Assembly: GCA_033980235.1 (NCBI GenBank)
Contig: CM067065.1
Span: forward strand, 22,510,837 to 22,574,836
Direction of reading: 5' to 3'
Origin: Diadema setosum
Lineage: Eukaryota; Echinodermata; Echinoidea; Diadematoida; Diadematidae
Length of the DNA: 64,000 bases
Below the pieces are notes generated by a model. The model made no database searches, had not been told where the DNA came from, and was given only the letters and a program-made list of their open reading frames with translations. Position numbers and translations under genes: made by a program. Shown here piece by piece: positions 19,152-31,283 of the stretch (its first letter is position 1; each line of letters starts with the position of its first letter).

Positions 19152-22100
19152 CTAAGACTCCCGCTGTTCATTTCATATTGTCGGCTTTATTGCATAATGC
19201 AAGGATGCCGGTAGTTTATTAGCAAAATGATTTGAAACGCGTTGTAAGAATGATCACAGTTTTAAATCGATGTATTATACAGTCAAAATAATTTTACAAC
19301 TAGATGATATAGCATCAAACATTCTCGAAAAACGTATTTTTCGAAAAGATATTACAGATATTTGGTACCGTTGAAATATATATCAAAATCATCCATTTCC
19401 GTCCTCCCTTAAATGAAGTGGATTATCTTTCACAAGTTATGCGTATGATATCATGCATACATGTATTTGTTTTAGAATGTTGTAAAACCTTTGACAGCAA
19501 TGTGTGATTTCATTGTACCATTTTAAAAAAGTCTGCCTGAGGCAGAATCAAAGCACAATACCCGAATATCATAGTGCATTATTTATTCATTTAAAAATAA
19601 GTGTGACCAATCTAATGTAGTAACAAACAATCTACAACAATTAACTTTTGGTATCAAAATGGAAGTCCACTTATTTTCTAAACTCTTCAAAGTTACCAAA
19701 ACATGAGGGTCACTCTTGTATTCTTGCTACGTCTTTAGTAAAGTTATAAAAAGATTTACAATGATGCCCGACTGATCGTGATGGAGCAAAATATTCCGTT
19801 TTATCAACTCTCCTGAAAAATGAGGTCACTAAAAGTGATCAAATGTTTTTCTCTGTCACTCATCCACTCATATAGCATACAATGTAATGCTTATTTCGAA
19901 GTTAAAGGCCGAAAGATAGAGATTATTGGAAGGAGAAACTCGATACTTTATAGTTAGTAAATGAGCAGAAAAATTGCTTCTCTTTCAAGGGTTCATGGTC
20001 GATTCTTGTAAAGTTCCGTTGAAAATAGAATCATCATTTCTACCATAATTCATAATGAAATGACTCTTTATCCACCGATAAGCTTTTGGACGTGATGGAA
20101 ACATTGGGTGATTTTCAAGCGACCTCCCTATATCCCACTAGGATGCCCGTTCAATCATACAAGACTCCTGCTTTCCGTCTTCTGCTACTCTACGACACGA
20201 CAGACAATGTCCGTGACGTCTCCTCAAATGGTCTGAGATATGATAGTGCACGGTGATGACAGGACATAACATTAACCACACGAATCTGTAAAGAGGAGAA
20301 TGAATACCCTCCCACTGAGCTGGAATAACGGTATCAAAGTGTTGATTTCTGGAATGTATGTTAAAGGTCATGATTGTCCATAGGACATGCATATTCCACG
20401 TTCATTTTCTTAATACAGTTGAGGAGGAATGTTTTCCATAACAATGGACTAATGGTCAAAGTTTCAGAGCATCATTTTACAGTAACACAATGTTGGAAGC
20501 TATTCTGTCCAGGAGAGCACACAATTATCAACATATTGCTGTTCAGGATTTCAAACTTGGCTAAAATTGACCATTAATTCTGCAATGGTGCGACTGATCC
20601 AAAGACTCTCAATTTGATTACACGAGGTTTTGGAAGAAACGCGACTCCTTTATGAAGTATTTACGCCGTCTTTAGCATCACTAATACTGGTTAGAATGAA
20701 CGAAATATCACTTTATACGCTACTTTGATCTTGTATGAAGATTAAGATTGACCTCTTCAAGCAGTGTATCTATTTTGAGAAATTATCTCGGTCTCCCTAT
20801 AATAGGCGTAGGCAGGCCGCTATCTATGCGAGGTTTTCAGGTTCTTGTTCGTGACTGGAATCGGACGAGATTACAGACATTAATATTCGTTTTGGAAAGT
20901 TTTTACTCATGGTAGTGGACAGAGGGTGGCGTAATGGGATACTTCAATTCACGTGTCAGCTTTTCCCGAAATAAGTAAGAGTCTAAAAACTGTGGTCATG
21001 TTAAAAAATCGCAGATTTGCCGTCAAGTTCTATAGTGCAGCCAAAGTTCATTTCCGTCGAGTGTCGACGTGTGCAAGAGCGTGTAATCATATTGTACCAG
21101 TATCCAGCATACCTTGCAGAATGTAATGGACATATGGCGTTACTGGTCAATGTTATGATCCATCAAGTGGACGGGGTGTCCACGCCCTAGCACCATAATG
21201 ATGACATGAGAAAGTAAATTGTCAATTTTTGCTGGAAAATGGATGTTTTAGACCGTGTGGAAAGAGATAAAATGTTTCAATATCACGAGTACAACGATCA
21301 GCGTTAATATATAGCATTCATAGGGAAGAAATTACTGAACGTAGGACATGTAAGAAAGGTTTACAACACGAATGATAGTCACACTTCATGTCTTTTGTCA
21401 TCACTATATTTTTACTCAGAGGTTGGTAAGTCAAAATTTTCATTGCGTGATGGCGTGGTAGCAATTTCAAATTTTCATCGGTCTTCCTATATATCCTTAG
21501 ACAGCCCGCTGAACTGTTTTGGCAAATCTTCCCTGGCCTTCATGATCTTGGGTGGCAGGTTGCACATTGATTTGGCTCTCATTTGATGACTTTGCATGCT
21601 GTTATGTATTACATCTCATTGTTGTGGATTTTGATTGACATCATGCTTTCGTCTGGTAATGTCAGAACCGCCAACTGGATACGCATATTTTCAAAAATAT
21701 GTGCTAAAAGGAACGATGTGCTTTACTAGGTAGGAGTTCATTTCCGTCCTAACGGTAAAGTCTGATTCGTCATCGTATTATCGTCCGGAAGTATGTGTGT
21801 TTGTTTTCATGTCTAATGAGTCATTGTAAGAGTTAAAGCATCTCTGGTGGAAGCTGTCTTGGAATGCTTTTGCGCTTAGATTGTATCTGAAATTGATTTA
21901 ATTATCATAGATCTGGTCATGTATTTTCTTTAATATCGATCATCCAATTAATCCCGGTAATGACAAATACGTAATACATATACAGGTCTTATTTGATATA
22001 CCTTTAAGGTAAACAAGTGTGTAATCAAACTATAGTGTTAACAAATAAGAGAACATAATTATTACATATTATCTTATCAGATATTCGTTAAGCATAAAGG

Positions 22101-22450
22101 TGTAATATGTGCATGTGCAGTATCTACTTGTAGAGAGAAAATAAACGGCAGTTCGCATAGAGATTGATTAAATATTTGATATTTAGAATATCTATGTTTT
22201 GTGCATTATTTTGAAGTAGTTTTCAGCTGCTTTATTCCAGAAAATATTGTTCGTTGATGATGAGAGTAATGTTCTCAACCGAACTAAGAGGCAATGCTTG
22301 TTTGTTTGCTTGTTTGTTTGTTTTTCTCAGTTTAGCGTAAACATTTGTTTTTTGGGAAAACTAGTCTTATTCATTACAACATTACATTATCTTCATAACT
22401 TTATCGTCATTGAAGCCTACCCCTATAAGAAAATAGTAGAAGCTATCTAC
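19152..22450 (-). other. Copy A intron with ~690-bp repeated blocks
   Basis: A motif close to CTTAGACAGTCCGCTGAAC (plus strand) occurs at 19152, 20138, 20808 and 21497. A second motif, 'gttcatttccgtcc', follows some of these about 245 bp later (19397, 21050, 21731). The first occurrence overlaps the acceptor of the linker exon. Copy B has the same four-block layout (37414-39464), while copy C has two blocks. No open exon was found in the extra blocks. Confidence 0.55.
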
Positions 22451-22540
22451 GTAGGACAACGTCACACATGCGAAGGACATCAGAGTTTTTCTTGGCAATG
22501 TCCCATAAGTACTGAGAGGGAAGAATGAGCAGAAAATCAT
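22451..22540 (-). CDS. Copy A N-terminal Ig, middle exon (putative)
   Basis: The 90-nt stretch homologous to the copy B exon 41282-41371 (both I-F-C near the start, S-F...V-T near the end), donor TAC|GTAGAT. The three differences from copy C (63923-63983) in the frame TYGTLPRKTLMSFACVTLSY are all synonymous, supporting coding. The B acceptor 'ttttcag' is 'ttttcaa' here. An alternative acceptor 'ccctctcag' would give a 61-nt exon (22451-22511) in another entry phase. Confidence 0.5.
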
Positions 22541-22705
22541 GTTGAAAATGGCCTACAAATTATCACTTTTGGCTTAAACTTTAAGAGGTTTTCGTAAAAT
22601 TTCATCACGTTTGGGCTATGTTAGGGTGGGTAGTTCCAGTTTGAGTTTTCAATCGATGAGAGCTTGACAAACATTTTGACTTTCAAACTCTCTATCGGGA
22701 GTGAG

Positions 22706-22869
22706 TCGGTTCAGCGAAGCAGTGGTGTCTATGCCTTCCGTAAGTTGGACGCCATTTAGATACCACGCCACATTATCTGAGGCGTATACGTCCTCTGCCG
22801 AACACACAGCCGTTACCTCTTGGTTAGCCGGGAGAGGGCTGGGTACATCGAGTGTCACTTGGATACCGT
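22706..22869 (-). CDS. Copy A N-terminal Ig, first exon
   Basis: Acceptor 'tgcaatcag' at 22870, entered in phase 1 from the signal-peptide exon. Encodes [19 protein letters not shown], then VCSAEDVYASDNVAWYLNGV: strand B Cys and strand C Trp of a typical Ig fold. The 3' boundary is uncertain: copy B has a possible donor CGA|GTTTCA, but the same place here reads CGACTCACT. The frame stays open to about 22650 (ending NVCQALID before a stop). Confidence 0.65.
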
Positions 22870-22939
22870 CTGATTGCATTGACAAATCAAGAGAGAGGTC
22901 GATAAGAAGAGAAAAGAGAGTGGGGGAAGGGGAGATATA

Positions 22940-22946
22940 TAAATAA

Positions 22947-23036
<90 letters not shown>

Positions 23037-23080
23037 TAAGAGAGAGAGATAGATAGATAGAGAGATAGAGAGAGAGAGAG
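22940..23080. repeat. ATAG, TA and GA microsatellites
   Basis: (ATAG)n from about 22947 to 22995, (TA)n to about 23034, then GA-rich repeats, in the intron after the signal-peptide exon. Copy B has a GA/GAGT microsatellite in the same intron (41816-41868). The ORF here is repeat-derived. Confidence 0.9.
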
Positions 23081-23497
23081 GGTGAGCGAGAGAAAAAAAA
23101 CATGGAGATTAAATAGCTGGACTAAAGTATTGAGTCGATCTTATCACAATCATTGGCAGTCTGTGAGTCTGTCATGTGAGTAGTGATTTTCTCGAGAAAA
23201 AAAAGGCATATTGTTGACAATAATATATACAGTGTAATAATTATTGTATAACGCTACATGTAGGGAAACGCCTCCCAAGTAATGTATACATGCAACAGAG
23301 TCACTTTCGTCTAATAATAATCTCATGAATGAGTCCATCACTTAAGGTAATAAATAGTCTAATTCTTGCTTATAACTCTTCAGAATTACTGATGAATGTT
23401 CCTCTATTTGGAGATGGTATTCCGTGAAGTGAAAGAATCATCAGTTTCAATGCAATTATTGCCTGTTCATTTGCGTTTTGCTCAAGAGAAAGCTTAC

Positions 23498-23561
23498 CAA
23501 TATGTTGGATGACGATGAACAGGATGCCAACATGAAGCAAAAGTCGATTCTCAACCACCAT
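23498..23561 (-). CDS. Copy A signal-peptide exon
   Basis: 64 nt from ATG (23559-23561) to donor ATTG|GTAAGC, leaving in phase 1. Encodes MVVENRLLLHVGILF plus six more residues, a hydrophobic leader with little n-region charge. The equivalent copy B start is at 42374-42376. An upstream GTG in frame is not needed. 'cttgtgcag' just upstream could be an acceptor for a 5' untranslated exon. Confidence 0.75.
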
Positions 23562-23859
23562 TGTGAATGTCAGGTATCTCTGCACAAGTAGAAATCTGAT
23601 GAGAAAAAAAGTACAGAAAAGTTAATGGATACAAGTTATAATGAAAAAGTATAATATCGAAGGTCAGATGCTTTTTTTTTTTCCTTTTGATACTATTGAA
23701 ACACATACAATGTAAAATCAAGCTACAATTACACGGAATTTTGGCCATCTCCAAATCTGAAAAGTATATTAGACGGAATATATTACACACTGAGAAGAAT
23801 AAAGACGCTCCTTTGACTCCTATTTGGAGTGACGATTCTGAAGCAAATCCGTTATTGTT

Positions 23860-23995
23860 GGATTGGTGACGATGGCAGACAAGTTGATGTGCAGCAAATG
23901 ATTCATGTCCGAAATGACACGAAACTTCCTTGTACGGCACCATCAGTGTTACCATTAAATAGATGACCGTTCACGATTATTCCGCGCAGTACGTA
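23860..23995 (-). promoter_or_regulatory. Conserved 5' flank of copy A (putative promoter/5' exon)
   Basis: Blocks 'cagcaaatg..tcatgtccgaaa', 'attaaatgaccgt' and 'ttccgcgcagta' are retained in the same order upstream of copy B (about 42690-42835) in otherwise diverged DNA. Conservation 300-450 bp 5' of both signal-peptide exons suggests promoter or first-exon sequence. No clear TATA box. Confidence 0.45.
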
Positions 23996-24260
23996 TTCTG
24001 TTTCTTCACGTGACATATTTCCTGTTTAGAGTTAGATAGGATAACATGCACGGCTTTAAATTACATGTTCATTTTTTTTTTCATCTGGGGGTACGGTGTA
24101 CGAACACAGGTTTTCCTTAACAAGCTCGTCTCCTTTTTCATTTTCCTTTTATCTGACTCGTTATTTTCTTTACGCGCATTGATATCAGTGATTGTTCAAG
24201 ACCGGATCTTGTAAACTCATGCGATGTGGAGGAAATGCGATATTACTGGGTACATAAATT

Positions 24261-24890
24261 TTGTATCTTATGTCTGTCCTGATACGGTGTCATATAATTC
24301 AACTCGTCTTTAGAATATTTGGACAAATATTTGGACAAAAATTAAGACTTCCCACACCTAGAACTGAATATTTGAAGAAATCATTTAAATATGCTAAGGA
24401 ATATAAGGACCTTCCCGTGGATATCAAGATTTCGCCCATAAGTGTTCATATATTTACATCTAAAATAAGTATGTTTAAGGTTACTGCCCCGTCAACTTAT
24501 TTTTTTTCTCTTTGTTGATGAAAAAGAGTTATTACTGAATTATCTGAATAGGTACAGGTTATTATAAGTTATTAATTATTATTTTCCCCTTCTGTTTCCC
24601 TTGTATCATTTTCTTTTGTTATTTGCTTGTATCAGCTGTAATATGCGATTTTGTTGTTGTTGATGTTTATTTTTTCTCTCTCAATTTATATATTTCAAAT
24701 ATCTCCATGTTTACAAGTTTTTCCTTTCACAATTTCATATTGTATTTGTATAATTTCCATGTTCTGGACCCCATGGAAGACCAGCGATGCAATGTTGGCA
24801 TCGCTGAATATGGGACATCCAGCCGTTGTTGTTTTTATACGGAAAATAAAATCAATCCATCAGAATATCGCTAAAGCATTACAATGATTT
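24261..24890 (+). mobile_element. 3' end of a non-LTR retrotransposon
   Basis: The frame at 24330-24470 encodes RLPTPRTEYLKKSFKY, a degraded W-x-x-LP region (KDLPVDIK) and SPISVHIFTSKI, the C-terminal segment that follows the reverse transcriptase in L2/CR1/Jockey-type LINEs. Downstream are a non-coding tail, a hairpin ('cagcgatgcaatgttggcatcgctg') and 'aataaaatcaatccatcag'. 5'-truncated. Confidence 0.7.
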
Positions 24891-25181
24891 TGTACAAACT
24901 GTGTATTTCAATTCATTCATATCTTCTTTTCTTTGACCTTCTGTATCATCAAATAGAAATACTACAGATGAAATGATAATCATATGCAAAAGGAATATCA
25001 TACAGAATTCTCTAACTCCTGAAACATGTAAATTTGATATGTACATGTATGTACACGACACATATGTGAGTGTTTTGTGTAAAATTAGGATTTTTATGAG
25101 ATGATTCCTTTCTGTCGTGCCTGTGTGCTTCCGTCTGACAGTGTGTATGTACAGTTAAAGTCTGACGACATTGTAACTTTT

Positions 25182-25223
25182 TTGGGGGGGGGGGGGGAGG
25201 GGGGGGGGGGGAGGGGGGGGGGG
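25182..25223. repeat. G-homopolymer tract
   Basis: Nearly uninterrupted G run of about 40 bases with isolated A. A shorter one is at 26325-26343. Either could form a G-quadruplex; length may be affected by assembly. Confidence 0.85.
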
Positions 25224-25322
25224 TGAAGGGTACAATGTCATAGAATTTGACTCTATAGCCGTGCCGTCAAAATATGATAGGAAAAGGATCAAAATTTGTT
25301 AAAGCATTTATTTCAGACAGTA

Positions 25323-25917
25323 GCTGGTGTTGGGTAGCACCCCTTTATTCATCGAGCTTTCGGGCGAAAAGCCCTTCTTCAGGATCTACACAGTCAATGA
25401 CAACAACGTATAAATAAAATCAACCTAGATATAAAATCATACTAAACTTAACTAACCTTATATATACTAAATAATGTGTAGAAATTGTAATGGTAATTTG
25501 GAAATTTTTATATTGTTGGATGGTGAAAATTTGAGTATTGATAATTTATGATTGATTAAATGAGAACGAGCCTTAGTATAGAAACGCCCCCCCCCATATA
25601 CACAAATACATATAAGATACACCCTATCATAACCTTCACACAGACAACATTACAAGACCACACTCAGCACCAACACAGTAAGTTTTGTTTTGAGACTGTA
25701 TTTAGTAATAGTATGCTGGTTTGTTTTTTGTTATAAAAGGTATGTTTTATGTTGAGTATATTTTGAAATGTATAGTATATAAGGTTAGTTAAGTTTAGTA
25801 TAATTTTATACCTAGGTTGATTTTATTTATACGTTGTTGTCATTGACTGTGTAGATCCTGAAGAAGGGCTTTTCGCCCGAAAGCTCGATGATTAAAGGGG
25901 TGCTACCCAACACCAGC
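25323..25917. mobile_element. Inverted-repeat element with hammerhead-like motif
   Basis: Two arms of about 145 bp (25323-25469 and 25774-25917) are near-perfect reverse complements around a ~300-bp centre. Each arm carries, facing outward, CTGAAGAAGGGC-TTTTC-GCCCGAAA, which has the CUGANGA...GAAA core order of hammerhead ribozymes with a short GGGC/GCCC stem between. Such motifs are known in terminal repeats of Penelope-like elements. No coding region. Assignment is inferred. Confidence 0.65.
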
Positions 25918-25948
25918 CACGTCTATATCTGCAAGATATGCTGTCAAT

Positions 25949-26216
25949 ATATATATATATATATATATATATGAAGAGTTTGTTTGCAAAAACCGATAAG
26001 TCCATATTTGCCAAATGGAGATATTTGCGATTAAAGGTCAAGAAAAATAAAGAGAATAATAAGAAAATTTTTGCTTCTTTTGACCATAACTTCAAAAATG
26101 TACCTTTATATGTAGTGACCAATATATCATTTTAAAGGTATTATTTTGTACTTTATGACAGGAACCGTACTTCAAAATCTTCAAAAATGGACTTATCGGT
26201 TTTTGCAAACAAACTC

Positions 26217-26251
<35 letters not shown>
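25949..26251. mobile_element. 248-bp MITE copy 2 in a TA microsatellite
   Basis: 25972-26220 is a near-identical copy of the element at 577-824, with both ends perfect (GAAGAGTTTG and CAAACTCTTC), embedded in a run of TA repeats (25949-25971 and 26221-26251). Confidence 0.8.
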
Positions 26252-26252
<1 letters not shown>

Positions 26253-26354
26253 TCTCCACATACAAGGCACAAAATGTTGTAACATGAACCAATAGTGCAT
26301 ACGACCAAGCGTTGACATCATGGAGGGGGGGGGGGGGGGGGGAGGGGCGGACGT

Positions 26355-27211
26355 TGTTTGTACAAACGAATGTGAACGTTTACGCGTACTGGTATTATCT
26401 CGTCAGATAAAATGCATGCGATATTGAAACTTTTTTTTCAGTATTTGGTAAAAATATGTGAAACCCTGATATTCAGCAATTTGTATTTATATTTGACATC
26501 AGAGTAATCATTCTATCCGTATGACCTTTTATTCATTCATATCAGACAACATAAAGACTTTGTAACACTATTGATATTTTCTTAAGTGTAGTACGTCACG
26601 ACCTGAATAGAGTGTTTGTGAATTAATGTTGTTGTGAGCTAATTTAGGACATGTTTAAGTCTTCTTCTTTAAAGAGACCAATTCGTTGATTCACGAAAAT
26701 CCTTGGCGGAAATTGTATCAAGCATATAAGTCACACCTCCTCATAACCAGCCACATAAAAATTCAAGTAAAAGTACATGTACAATGTACAAATCAAAATA
26801 AATATGTGTTTTAGTAAGAACGACTCACTAAATTTCTATTTCCGATTTACCAAATATAATTTAAATGATAGATTGTATAATCTTCATTCCTCAATGCGTA
26901 ATACGTGAGTGCATGTAGTAGAAATGATTTCATTAAACTTCGTTTTATAACATGAAGGGTAACGATACATACCTTATGAGGAACACGGCTGTGTAATATT
27001 TAGATTGAATAATATCTTTTTATGTGCAGTAGGTATGTTTTCACTCAACTGAAATGGAAATCACTCTTTAATATGATTCAATTTCCATATACGTTTCACC
27101 TAATAAATGAATATAAAAATCCTAAATCATCTGGACATCAGTTCTCCCTAAAACAGATTTCGGTGATAACTACTTTCCTGTTATATTGGGAGCACCATCC
27201 GCTATCGATAC

Positions 27212-27246
<35 letters not shown>

Positions 27247-30140
27247 CACACCTTTGATGACGTCTACATACAATTTGTATCTCTCTCCTACATTTTGCCT
27301 ACTGCAAGTTGTTTTCATAATTCTACTTACAAGTTGGTTCTCTCGATATCTGATTTTCAGTAAAATAAGTGACCTGTGAGAACAATAATTGTCTCACGGC
27401 ACCTTCATATAAGTAGGTATTGTGACTGGTGATAATGTACACTAAACGTCTGCAGTCAAATTACTTCATGATGTCTATTCATTTTTCAAAGATATTACAG
27501 ACATGATTCCTTGTATACAGTTCCAACAAGTACAGTAATGGTGGTGGAAACATTTGTGAGTTATAACCTAAAATGATCTCGATATGCAGAAAATGTACGT
27601 AAAACCGAGTTATGGTCAACTCAATAGTTAAGTCTTTATCCATTGTGAGACCGTTTGTCAGGGTATGTTATTTGCTTCAATTTAATAATGAATTTATTAG
27701 TCACCAACGTGGATACAGTACATCATAACGCAAGCGAAATTTCCAACAACCTAGCAGTTTTCAACAGCATGGTGAACTCGTAATAAAGATAGTGGTAATC
27801 AAAAAAGGAAGATATGTATATATTAGGGCAATCATTGTAGACAGAATTGACGGTGAATAAAACAGGACACCTGATGTGAAGTCATACGCAACAGTCATTG
27901 CCCAGTTTAGAAGATCCAAACAATATAAAATCGTTTCAAAAGTGCACGCATATTGAACACGTTGGTACAACACCAGACCCTATACAAGTTATCATGCCAC
28001 ATATTACTCTTTTTTCACATTCGATATGATGTTTAGATCTTTAATCCTACCGTCTGTATGAAATTATCAACATTCATTTCTGGTAATGTTCATCCCTTTA
28101 AAATATTAAGCCTGTTACTAGGTTTGTACTGTATACTTTTGCCGTAGAATCAAGGAACACTTCCGGGATAACAAGCGAAGTTTTAACCATAACCCTTTGC
28201 TGATTAAATTGTGAAGATTCATTTCTTATTTCAGTAGGGTTTAATCCAAAACATACAATGATCGTATATAATGATTCTTCCATAGTATTATGTGACCCTG
28301 CATCATAAGACCAACAAAATGTCGCCAGACATGAATTTATAGTTAAGGGCAGATTCTGAAAGAGCAGACTATAAGCTTCAAATGATGTATGGCTCTATGA
28401 AATGGACTCTCCTAATCATCTAAAAATTGGAAAGAAAGCACACACTCAGGAAAAGTGTGAACCGAGAAAAGAGGCCCTGAAGTACTTGGTCTATTCAAGT
28501 ACTTAATCGTTACCAAACCGCTAGCTGTGCGATGAATGGGACAAAAAATGAAGAAATTATCAGCTTAGACTGTAATTAAACATGCTCTATTAACACGTTT
28601 TGCCCATGATTAATGCCGACTTTCAAAGCAGTTACAGCATTATCCCTTCTAAAGTTATTAGACTTGAAAGTGAAGAGTGTGCAAAGGGTTATCAGGAAAT
28701 GAAAAGGGGCATCTTCAAGACATACCTGATCTCACAACTCTAGAAAACGAAAGTTGTAGAAAAATTGCTAAAAATGCACATTTCCATCCATTTTATGATC
28801 CCAAACTTAAGAATAATGTAGAAGTGTAGGTCTTTCAGAAAATTTGAAAAAACCAAATTGACTAGGTTGATCCGTTTTGCCTTTTTGACTCCTCACGTAA
28901 ATCAATGGGTGCGACATTTTGTTCGTGTTTGTTCTTTTCACTTTTGATATGTTGGGGATAAGGCTCCCAAATAAATTTCAATAACGACAAAAGAGGTGGA
29001 TAATGCATATAAATTTTCACCAAGTTCAAAGAAACTACGATTTAATATGTTGGTTGCAGGTGATTTACAACATATATTGTATTATCTATGTTCTCTTGTT
29101 ACTCAAAAGCCAATACTACTTCTTAACGACAAAACAAAAAGTCTTTTAGGTTGCATTAAGATTTTTGCAAAAGACACTGTCAATGGATACCTTTCTTTTT
29201 TTTTCAAAATTTCCCGCTTTAATGTTAAACCTTTGGCACGAAAGTGGCAGGCCGTGTGGTGAAATCTCCGATCACTCCAATATATCACGCTGGTACATAT
29301 GAGGCTCTTTGTACATGATATCCCCTTCGTCATGGCACGCCTGCAAAGAAATCAGATATGGGAAAAATATAAACGAAGATAGCAGCTGTCATGAAACAAT
29401 TCAGAAAGAAACAATACTTTGGATATGCTCAGTATGGTATGGTGTCAGAGTTTACATAATTCGAGAAATGTTATGACGGCGAATATAAAACGGTGTTAAT
29501 ATTTTGTCATTATTTGCTGATGACTAAGTATTATAAATATAAATCACTTTCTATTCATTTTCCTCTAATGCTTTTCTGAGAAGATAACTTGATCTTACTA
29601 CTTTCTATCTTGCTATGAATATTGTTATTTTAACACAAGCTTAAGTGTTATCCCAGAAAAATGCTATCTTAACGCAACGGAATGTCCAAATCGTAGGGGG
29701 CTCCACATTCTATGATCTAATACGCTATATATGAATATTCATTGAAGATTTCGCGGTTTGTTGTTGGACGATTAATCAACAATATGCATGAGCCTCAACA
29801 CATTTTAGAACCTTTCCAAAAAGTCCATCAAGTAAAGAGGACCAAACGTTTACAACAAAAATCTGCATCGTCTGTATAAACGCATTTAATAAAGGCTCTG
29901 TATGTCCATTTTAAATTATTTTCTGTTTACACATACAGTGAATTCATAATTTAAATAATGATCTATAGGACGCATCATCATGTATTCCAAATACCCTGTC
30001 AGCAAAGCTACAATCATACACAACAGACAGACATGCAGACACACATTCACCAAGAAACACAAAAAGTGAGTTAATGGGATTGTGCCCGGAATAATTAAGA
30101 TAACGCTAAGGGCTTTAATTTGGAATACCTTAGTCTCCAA
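26355..30140. other. Duplicated 3' flank of copy B, no gene seen
   Basis: Collinear with 50676-54553 (downstream of C), and from about 28300 with 1-2550 (downstream of A). Includes (CA)n at 27212-27252 and a repeat beginning TGTGACCCTGCATCATAA at 28291, also seen at 52632 and inverted at about 49579. ORFs in this block are interrupted in the other copies. Confidence 0.7.
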
Positions 30141-30277
30141 TCAATACTCTGGCTTTCTCCTCCTCATGAGGACGGTGGCACAGGTGATGATTGAGAGGAT
30201 GAAAATAACGACGAGGAGAGCGTACGTGGTCGATGACTTCTGCAGTGCGCCTCGACGAGGACCGGCTGTAGGACCCG
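30141..30277 (-). CDS. Copy B terminal exon: TM helix and tail
   Basis: 137 nt, same boundaries as copy A. The TM segment is unchanged and the tail ends RRRKPEY, where A and C have RRRKPAY. Confidence 0.9.
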
Positions 30278-31238
30278 CTGTTTGCAAAGGATAGGAAAGA
30301 TGAAGATGATTTCTATCATTCAGCGAGTGTCAAAATGAATGTAACATGTGATGTATGTCCGACTCAGTCGATGAGATGTACCAACTGTCAGGTATAGGAA
30401 TATGTCACACTTGACCGTGAAATGAAAAAAAAAATTGAAATCTTCAAAATGAAAATGTGGATGCAGGCAGCCTTGCTATAATGATCGTGCCTGGGCATGC
30501 TAGAAGATCGCCAAACCACAAAAATAATTTACCCACAAATTATCATAATTGTGATACTATTGTGATAGTGTTGTGGTTATAATGTTCGCTATACCTATAA
30601 TAGTGATGGTATTCATGCTATGTGTTTGTAGTTGTTATTATTGTTTTACATCGTCATTGATTAAGAGTTCTGACTGGTTGAACATGATTTTCGATGGGTT
30701 TTTTTTTTATTTTCGATGACTGGAAATAAACTATGATTGAATTGAATTGAATTGAACATGGACTTCATTTCAGCCTCTGCCTAGCTGCCATTGCAATACC
30801 ATGATTAGCATACACGCTCTCACCTTTGACCCTTCTTGTCGGACAATGAGTCACGTGGGTGGAGGTGGGGCCAAGACCGTTAGTACCGGAGCACGTGACA
30901 TTGATGCACCGGTCCGGACGACTGCGGAGAATGCCTGAGGCACAGCTGGAGTTGGACAGGGTGATGTTGTCTGCTATGATCTCGTAGGTGTGGAGGTGCG
31001 GGTAGGGTTGGTCGGCCAGGGTCACGTGACAATTGATGATGAGAGTAACTTGGTTGCCTTCTCCTCGGATCTCATGGGTCTCGATCGTCAGGATGTTATC
31101 AGCCGGAGCTCTGGGTTCTGATCCTGATTTCCAGTGAGAACAAAACGCACACTGATCTTATTAGAACTGGATGTGAAGCATTCGAGGAATAATCTTTTTG
31201 TTAACATACAGAAATGACAACAAAAGTACAACTTTAAA

Positions 31239-31283
<45 letters not shown>

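Larger units (their letters stand above)
2551..23561 (-). pseudogene. Copy A: SRCR/Ig transmembrane receptor gene, probably damaged
   Basis: Ten-exon model on the minus strand: signal peptide (23498-23561), N-terminal Ig exons (about 22706-22869, 22451-22540, and a split 15484-15520 plus 19131-19151), SRCR (14481-14810), half-Ig (13409-13600), three Ig exons (11317-11598, 9941-10219, 3764-4063) and TM/tail (2551-2687). Without the transposon it would encode about 629 residues. The SRCR-to-TM exons are open, phase-1 and close to copy C. The exon before SRCR is split by a 3.6-kb insertion, and splice sites of the N-terminal Ig exons are poor. Inference: either a pseudogene or a gene making a shorter product that skips the broken exon. 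Predicted role: cell-surface recognition receptor; ligand unknown. Confidence 0.7.

Noticed and set aside
27761..27973. 70-residue minus-strand hydrophobic ORF downstream of copy B
   Set aside because: The paralogous sequence near 52080-52310 carries stop-creating changes, so coding is not conserved.
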